Positions 59,024 to 64,000 of a stretch of 64,000 bases of DNA are shown here, in pieces; position 1 is the first letter of the stretch, and every line of letters begins with the position of its first letter. This stretch comes from JAHEME01 sp034435035. Its GTDB lineage: Bacteria; Chloroflexota; Anaerolineae; Aggregatilineales; UBA3940. The notes under the pieces are model-generated. The model saw only the letters and a program-made list of their open reading frames with translations. It did no database searches and was not told the origin of the DNA. The position numbers and the translations under genes were made by a program. The stretch covers positions 80,512 to 144,511 of the forward strand of contig DAOTXW010000027.1 in the NCBI GenBank assembly GCA_034435035.1, read 5' to 3'.

Positions 59024-60259
59024 TCAGAGCGAGTCTCCACGGCTGTACCAGGCGTCCATCTCGGCGCGGGGCAGACGCAGCGTGACCACCGTCCCGTGAT
59101 CCTGTCGCGGTTCAATGGTGAAGGGCACCTGATGCGCGTCGAGGATCATCTTCACCAGCGCCAGGCCAATACCCAGCCCACCATGCTGACGGGTCGAACT
59201 GGCATCCATCTGGACAAGCGGCTCCAGAAGCTGCGGAAGCTGCTCCGGGTTGATGCCGTCCCCCTGATCCTCAATGACCACTGTTACGGCACCGCTGTCA
59301 TCAGGATGTGCTCGCACGCTGATTGGCTTGCCGTTACCGAACTTCACGGCGTTGAGTATCAGATGAGCAAGGGCGCGCGACATGGCATTGGGGTTCACCA
59401 TGACCGGCGGCAGACCCTGCGCCACATCGAGTTCCACGATGTCAGCCTGCGTGCGTCTGAGCGCTCGCATCTGCTCCACGGCTCCCGCCAGCAAATCGCG
59501 CGTCGAGGCAGGCATCAGCTTGATGCCAGTGGGATCGCTGAAGGCTTCGATATCGCCCACCCGGTACTCCAGGACGCCGAACGCATCATGAGCCTCGCGC
59601 AGCAGGGAGGCTCTGCGCTCTTCCTCTATGCCATCCTGAAGCGCAAGACTGAGTGCGATCTTGGCTTGGTGCAGCGGCGTTCGCAGCTCATGCGAGACAA
59701 TTGAAAGTACGTTGTCTTTGACTCGACTCAGATCCTGGAGACGCTGGTAAGCCTGCTGTAGTTGCTGTGTGCGATCGGCGACGCGCTCCTCAAGCTCCCG
59801 GCGATGCGCTTCCAGCTCTTCATGCAGCTGCTTGGCGCGGAGCAGCGAGCGCACCCGCACCGTCAGTTCCACGGTATCCGGGGGTTTCTGGAGAAAATCG
59901 TCAGCGCCTGCGCTCAGTCCTTCATGGCGGCTGGCACGTGCAGACAGAGCGGTCACCAGAATCACCGGCAGGAACCGCGTGCTTTCGGAGCTTTTGATGC
60001 GGCGGCAGATTTCGATGCCGTCGATCCCTGGCAGCAGGACATCCAGCACAATCACGTCCGGGTGTTCACGCTCGATCAGGTTGAGAGCCGCAAACCCATC
60101 GGTCGCTGTGAGCACCTGATAGCCGTCCCGGCTGAGGATGAATGCGAAGATATCCACGATCCGCTCATCATCGTCCACCACCAGAATCCGGGATTCGGAG
60201 GCCGGCCTGACAGGCAGGTCGGGGGGTGGGATGGGAATGGATGGATCGGTCGTGGGCAT
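59024..60259 (-). CDS. Soluble receiver-histidine kinase hybrid
   Basis: A 411-residue protein with an N-terminal receiver (ILVVDDDERIVD; phosphoacceptor in VIVLDVLLPGIDG; VILVTALSAR; DDFLQKPPD), a coiled coil, HisKA (NVLSIVSHELRTPLHQAKIALS) and HATPase (LILNAVKFGNG, IEDQGDGI, GGLGIGLALVKMIL). There are no membrane spans. The receiver probably takes phosphate from another kinase and controls the catalytic part. ATG 60259 is chosen; the longer frame starts at TTG 60313 inside a promoter -35. Confidence 0.88.
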   Translation of the reverse strand: MPTTDPSIPIPPPDLPVRPASESRILVVDDDERIVDIFAFILSRDGYQVLTATDGFAALNLIEREHPDVIVLDVLLPGIDGIEICRRIKSSESTRFLPVILVTALSARASRHEGLSAGADDFLQKPPDTVELTVRVRSLLRAKQLHEELEAHRRELEERVADRTQQLQQAYQRLQDLSRVKDNVLSIVSHELRTPLHQAKIALSLALQDGIEEERRASLLREAHDAFGVLEYRVGDIEAFSDPTGIKLMPASTRDLLAGAVEQMRALRRTQADIVELDVAQGLPPVMVNPNAMSRALAHLILNAVKFGNGKPISVRAHPDDSGAVTVVIEDQGDGINPEQLPQLLEPLVQMDASSTRQHGGLGIGLALVKMILDAHQVPFTIEPRQDHGTVVTLRLPRAEMDAWYSRGDSL

Positions 60260-60286
60260 TGGGGTGGCCTCTGGTGAATGCAACAC

Positions 60287-60313
60287 AGTGTACCATGGAT
60301 CCACACCTGTCAA
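60287..60313 (-). promoter_or_regulatory. Possible promoter of the REC-kinase unit
   Basis: On the minus strand TTGACA (60313-60308), 15 bases, TACACT (60292-60287). A perfect -35 but short spacing. Confidence 0.45.
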
Positions 60314-60443
60314 TGCAGTCCACAGGTTTGGAGAAGGTTGGGCTTGCGTCTGCAGGATCCACAGCCCATGCGGCGTTTCGTGGCAATCAGCGGTACAATG
60401 AAAGTGGCGGCATATCCGTCCGCTTCTGCGATACTAAAATCCC

Positions 60444-60959
60444 ATGCATCGATTCGCCTGGCCCGAAAGCGAGGTTGTTTCTCGTCATCGCTTCACGCGG
60501 CCGCATATCCGCCTGTGGCTACCGCTACTGATGCTCGGAATGCTGGGGATCTGCGGATGGCTGCTGGGGCCGCGGTTCCGCCTGATTGAAGCGGCAGCTA
60601 TGGTGTTCCTGACGTATGTGGCTATCAGTGCTCTGGTGAGCGTATGCGAAATCACAGTGGTTGAAGATGGCCTTATCATCCATCGGCTGGTACTGCCCCG
60701 ACGGTACGTACCCTGGAATGCCATCGACCGAATAATCGTCTATGCCTACCAGAACGGCCAAACAGGAGCCCATTTAGAGGTGGCCAGCATCGGTCTGTAC
60801 GAGGGCCTTTCACCGCTTAATCGACTGCCGGGGCTGGTCTATGGACAGGGGCTGCGCCAGACGATTATCATCACACCGGATGCCCTAGAGGGCTACGATG
60901 AGCTGCTTGCCCATCTGGAAGCGCACTGCGTGGTGATTCGACGAGACGCTGATGCGTAA
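60444..60959 (+). CDS. Two-span membrane protein with PH-like domain
   Basis: A 171-residue protein with two spans (about 25-42 and 50-68) and a strand-rich domain (VCEITVVEDGLIIHRLVLPRRYVPWNAIDRIIVYAYQNG) that resembles bacterial PH-like domains. No ribosome binding site precedes ATG 60444, and the AT-rich TACTAAAAT at 60432-60440 could be a -10 for a leaderless mRNA; alternatively TACAAT at 60394-60399 is the -10. Similar in plan to the gene at 38212. Confidence 0.6.
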   Translation: MHRFAWPESEVVSRHRFTRPHIRLWLPLLMLGMLGICGWLLGPRFRLIEAAAMVFLTYVAISALVSVCEITVVEDGLIIHRLVLPRRYVPWNAIDRIIVYAYQNGQTGAHLEVASIGLYEGLSPLNRLPGLVYGQGLRQTIIITPDALEGYDELLAHLEAHCVVIRRDADA

Positions 60960-61049
60960 TCTGCCGGGCGCCACATGGCCATCTCGCCCGGGCATTCCAC
61001 TCTCTAACCATCTGCTCCGCGCTGTGCAGCAGACTGCGAAAGGTTAATT

Positions 61050-63866
61050 GTGCAGGGTATCATCGTTGCGCTTGACCTGGAAACCACCGGCCTGGATGCC
61101 AGCCGGGACCGAATCATCGAGATCGGGGCTGTCAAGTTCCGCGGCGATGAGGTGCTTGATACCTGGCAGACGCTGGTCAACCCCGGGTTCTCTCTGCCAG
61201 AGTATATCACCCGGCTGACGGGCATCCGCGACGAAGACCTGATGCGCGCGCCTCGCCTGACCGAGTCGCTCCTGCGAGGGCTGCAACGCTTCGTGGGCAG
61301 CGCGCCCGTGGTGGGCCACTCTGTCGGGTTCGACCTTGCATTTCTGGAGGCCGCGCGAGTCAGGTTTCCCGGCCCGATTATTGACACCTATGCAGTCGCG
61401 TCCACGCTGTTTCCGACTGCGTCGCGCTACAGCCTCACGTCCCTGGCCAGCCTGCTGGGCGTGGCAATGGATGAGGCACATCGTGCCCTGAGTGATGCTA
61501 ATACCACGTTCCGCCTGTATCGCGCCCTATGGGAGCGCACCCTTGAGCTGCCAATCGACACGCTGGCGGAGATCGTCAGAGCTGGCAAGCATGTCACATG
61601 GGCGGGGGCGCCAGTCTTTGAGGCGGCTCTGAGCCTCCGGACTCGCGAGGTGTTCAGGGCGCGCGCCGATCTCACAGATGCGGAGGTCGATGAGGACATC
61701 GCTGGCCTGTTTGCCGGGGCCGGCGACCGCGCGCCTGTTCTCCGGCCACGCCCGCGGCCTGTTCCGCTGAAGACGCAGGAGATCGTTGGCCTGATCGAAC
61801 CCAGCGGCCGGATAGCTCAGCAGCTTGCGGGGTACGAGTATCGCTCGCAGCAGGCGGAGCTGATCGCGGCAGTTTGCGAGGCATTCAACCGGGGACGACA
61901 TACGCTGGTCGAGGCGCCCACCGGAGTGGGAAAGTCCCTTGCTTATCTTCTACCCGCCATTCATTTTGCTGTGCAGAATGATGATCGGGTAGTCATCAGC
62001 ACCAATACCATCAACCTGCAGGAACAGCTCGTCAAGAAGGACCTGCCGCTGATCCAGGCTGCGCTTGATGTTCCGTTTCGCGCAGCGGTCCTGAAAGGGC
62101 GTGCCAACTATCTATGCCCGCGCAGGCTGGCCGCACTTCGTCGTCGGGGGCCGACCAGCCCGGAAGAGATGCTGTTGCTGGCCCGCGTGCTTGTCTGGCT
62201 GACGGAAAGCCAGTCTGGGGACAGGGGCGAGCTAACCTTACGCGGTCCGGCGGAGGCCGGTGTGTGGCAGCGGCTTAGCGCCGAGGATGAAGGCTGCACC
62301 ATGGAGCGCTGCGCCACGCAGATGGGGGGCACCTGCCCGTTTTACCGCGCCCGCAGGGCGGCAGAGAGCGCGCATCTATTGGTGGTCAATCATTCTCTCC
62401 TGCTATCGGATGCCGCTACGGAAGGGCGCGTGCTGCCTGATTATCGCTACCTGGTCATCGACGAGGCGCACCATCTGGAGGATGCAACGACCAATGGCAT
62501 GGCTTTCCGGACTGATGCGCAGGGTATTGCGCGGCAGATCGCCGAACTCGGCGGCCCCAGCAGCGGCCTGCTCGGGGAAGTACTGCGCGAATGTCGCGGG
62601 AGCATCCCATCAGAGTACTTCGCCACGCTGGAATCATTCGTGAACATGGTGATTCAGGCGGCCGGCTTCATGAACCAGCACACGGACTACTTTTTCCGCT
62701 CGCTGAGACAGTTTATCGAGGCGCACGTGCGCATTGTGCGGAACGAGTATGTGCAGCAGATTCGCATCCTACCCTCGATGAGGGCACAGCCTGCCTGGAG
62801 CCAGGTTGAGGTTGCATGGGATAACCTGAGCCGGTTCACTTCAGGGATCGCGGAGGCGATGACCCAGCTGGTCGTCGGCCTGCTTGAACTCAGCGACTTT
62901 GACATCCATGAGTATGACGATCTGCTGGCCGGGGCGCGCGCCGCCTCGCGGCAGCTCACACAGCTGCACCAGCGGCTGAACGAAATTGTGCTGCAACCCG
63001 ATCACAACACAGTCTACTGGGCTGAGTTCTACCCTGACAGCAGCCGGATCTCACTGCACGCCGCTCCGCTGGATGTCGGGCCGCTGGTTCAGCAGCATGT
63101 GTGGCAGGCCAAAGACACCGTGATCATGACCAGCGCCACGCTGAGGACAGATGGCTCCTTTCGCTACATCCGGGAGAGGCTTGACGCAGACGCCGTGGAT
63201 GAGGTTGTCATCGACACGCCTTTTGACTACCGCGCCAGCACACTGCTTTATCTGGTCAACGATATCCCGGAGCCAGCTGATCAAACTGGCTATCAGCGTG
63301 CGGTGGAGCGAGGGCTGATCGATCTCTGCCGCGCGACGCGTGGCCGGACGCTGGTTCTGTTCACCAGCTATGCCCAGCTGCGACAGACAGCCGGCGCGAT
63401 CAGTGGACCGCTGGCTCGCGATGGCATCATCGTGTACGATCAGAGTGACGGTGGAAGCCGCAGCCAGCTCCTGGATGGATTCATCTCCAGCGAGAAGGCC
63501 GTGCTGATGGGGACACGATCCTTCTGGGAGGGGATCGATGTGCCTGGCGCCGACCTGAGCGTGGTGGTAATCGTCCGTCTACCCTTCAGCGTTCCTTCTG
63601 ATCCGCTGTTCGCTGCGCGCAGCGAGACATTCGAGCGCGCCTTTGAGGAGTATGCGATTCCTGAAACGGTTCTGCGATTCCGGCAGGGATTTGGACGCCT
63701 GATCCGGCGGCGCGATGATCGCGGGGTCGTGGTAATCCTGGATCGGCGCATCCTCAGCAAATCATACGGCCAGCAGTTCATCCAGGCGCTGCCGCCGTGT
63801 ACGCTGCGCCGGGGGCGCCTGGGTGACCTGGCCGAGGCGGCCGCACAGTGGCTGGAGGCTGGTTAG
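61050..63866 (+). CDS. dinG: DinG-family helicase with N-terminal DnaQ-like exonuclease
   Basis: A 938-residue protein. Residues 1-175 are an epsilon-type 3'-5' exonuclease (ALDLETTGLD, GHSVGFDLAFLE, AHRALSDANTT). The rest is an XPD-like superfamily 2 helicase: Walker A EAPTGVGKSLAYLL, DEAH box VIDEAHHLED, and the C-terminal VLMGTRSFWEGIDVPG and RQGFGRLIRR. Four cysteines (356, 416, 421, 429) can hold the Fe-S cluster of E. coli DinG and XPD; the B. subtilis exonuclease-DinG homologue lacks it. The start is GTG 61050, seven bases after AAAGG. It acts in DNA repair or structure resolution. Confidence 0.92.
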   Translation: MQGIIVALDLETTGLDASRDRIIEIGAVKFRGDEVLDTWQTLVNPGFSLPEYITRLTGIRDEDLMRAPRLTESLLRGLQRFVGSAPVVGHSVGFDLAFLEAARVRFPGPIIDTYAVASTLFPTASRYSLTSLASLLGVAMDEAHRALSDANTTFRLYRALWERTLELPIDTLAEIVRAGKHVTWAGAPVFEAALSLRTREVFRARADLTDAEVDEDIAGLFAGAGDRAPVLRPRPRPVPLKTQEIVGLIEPSGRIAQQLAGYEYRSQQAELIAAVCEAFNRGRHTLVEAPTGVGKSLAYLLPAIHFAVQNDDRVVISTNTINLQEQLVKKDLPLIQAALDVPFRAAVLKGRANYLCPRRLAALRRRGPTSPEEMLLLARVLVWLTESQSGDRGELTLRGPAEAGVWQRLSAEDEGCTMERCATQMGGTCPFYRARRAAESAHLLVVNHSLLLSDAATEGRVLPDYRYLVIDEAHHLEDATTNGMAFRTDAQGIARQIAELGGPSSGLLGEVLRECRGSIPSEYFATLESFVNMVIQAAGFMNQHTDYFFRSLRQFIEAHVRIVRNEYVQQIRILPSMRAQPAWSQVEVAWDNLSRFTSGIAEAMTQLVVGLLELSDFDIHEYDDLLAGARAASRQLTQLHQRLNEIVLQPDHNTVYWAEFYPDSSRISLHAAPLDVGPLVQQHVWQAKDTVIMTSATLRTDGSFRYIRERLDADAVDEVVIDTPFDYRASTLLYLVNDIPEPADQTGYQRAVERGLIDLCRATRGRTLVLFTSYAQLRQTAGAISGPLARDGIIVYDQSDGGSRSQLLDGFISSEKAVLMGTRSFWEGIDVPGADLSVVVIVRLPFSVPSDPLFAARSETFERAFEEYAIPETVLRFRQGFGRLIRRRDDRGVVVILDRRILSKSYGQQFIQALPPCTLRRGRLGDLAEAAAQWLEAG

Positions 63867-63888
63867 ACGCAGTATTCTCAATAAAAAT

Positions 63889-63944
63889 GCGACTCCGTGA
63901 TAAAGTTGTGAGTGACCAAACACCAACCAAATCACGGAGGTCGC
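63889..63944 (+). promoter_or_regulatory. Inverted repeat that can mask the transposase ribosome binding site
   Basis: GCGACTCCGTGAT (63889-63901) pairs with ATCACGGAGGTCGC (63931-63944), with one bulged G. The right arm contains the GGAGG ribosome binding site. The loop and flanks are AT-rich, unlike the neighbouring DNA. Confidence 0.65.
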
Positions 63945-63947
63945 AGT

Positions 63948-64000
63948 ATGGACAGTGTAACACGGATTCGGGTGGCGCATGTGTTAAGAAAGCAAGGCAT
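63948..64000 (+). mobile_element. Start of a probable transposase gene (partial)
   Basis: Seventeen codons are visible: ATG 63948 then DSVTRIRVAHVLRKQG, cut by the window edge. CGGAGG lies seven bases upstream. The opening resembles the HTH start of integrase-type transposases (IS21/IS481/IS3-like), but this is too short for a family. The drop in GC after the dinG stop, the inverted repeat and the position just behind a finished gene support an insertion sequence whose left end lies between 63867 and 63889. Confidence 0.5.

Noticed and set aside
1..64000. CRISPR arrays, defence islands or prophage
   Set aside because: No regular short repeats, no cas, restriction, toxin-antitoxin or phage structural genes were seen on either strand.

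Overview
The window is high-GC bacterial chromosome, densely coded on both strands. It has no phage, CRISPR or rRNA; the only mobile DNA is the first few bases of an insertion-sequence-like gene at the right edge. Gene content suggests a member of the Chloroflexota, probably Anaerolineae-like: a MurF-Alr fusion, C39-like peptidases fused to TPRs, TIM-barrel proteins with SH3b domains, KdpD/KdpE-like signalling, and lipobox proteins with Thr/Pro-rich linkers. This placement is inferred from content, not from a phylogeny. Promoters close to TTGACA-N17/18-TATAAT can be read upstream of many units.

Layout. 151-2697: a MurF-Alr fusion whose catalytic residues are largely replaced. 2736-6368: consensus promoter, tandem glycine riboswitch with a visible switching hairpin, then gcvH-gcvPA-gcvPB. 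6504-9137: a TIM-SH3x3-TIM protein. 9192-11679 (minus): tRNA-Val, dcd, argS. 11827-13086: double-HTH regulator plus TPR protein. 13183-15246 (minus): EF-G paralogue. 15485-16861: tryptophanase. 17001-21516: two tandem membrane C39-like peptidase/TPR proteins and MurJ. 21630-24372: membrane thioredoxin, methyltransferase, phosphoglycerate-mutase-like enzyme, AMMECR1 protein.

24380-34112: a lipoprotein diverging from an SDR/methyltransferase/FAA-hydrolase operon, then an FHA protein, a KdpDE-like two-component pair (minus), a LPG-synthase-like membrane protein, a PHP phosphoesterase and PrsW. 34109-37649 (minus): DapA-like lyase, YbdK-type ligase, DM13 lipoprotein and methyltransferase in one tight unit. 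37755-44440: receiver protein, 2-TM protein, secreted glycosidase-like protein, SNase-like nuclease, phosphodiesterase, small membrane protein, TrmH-type methylase and Nnr metabolite-repair enzyme. 44513-49670 (minus): YtxH-like and other small membrane proteins, then a unit led by an AAA ATPase with GDPD, YdjC deacetylase and a methyltransferase.

49923-56612: MBL-fold hydrolase, tig-clpP-clpX (minus), tRNA-Leu, efp, a Cys-rich protein and a HAD-DinB fusion. 56617-60259 (minus): MFS transporter, metallophosphoesterase, REC-histidine kinase. 60444-63866: 2-TM protein and DnaQ-DinG helicase. The edge carries the start of a probable transposase with an inverted repeat that can mask its ribosome binding site.

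Most genes are housekeeping. The most unusual items are the catalytically dead-looking MurF-Alr fusion, the tandem C39-TPR proteins beside MurJ, a membrane methyltransferase with a Trm112-like zinc ribbon, the Arg32-type EF-P, and several unusual fusions. I saw no gene cluster that clearly forms a new defence or mobile system.
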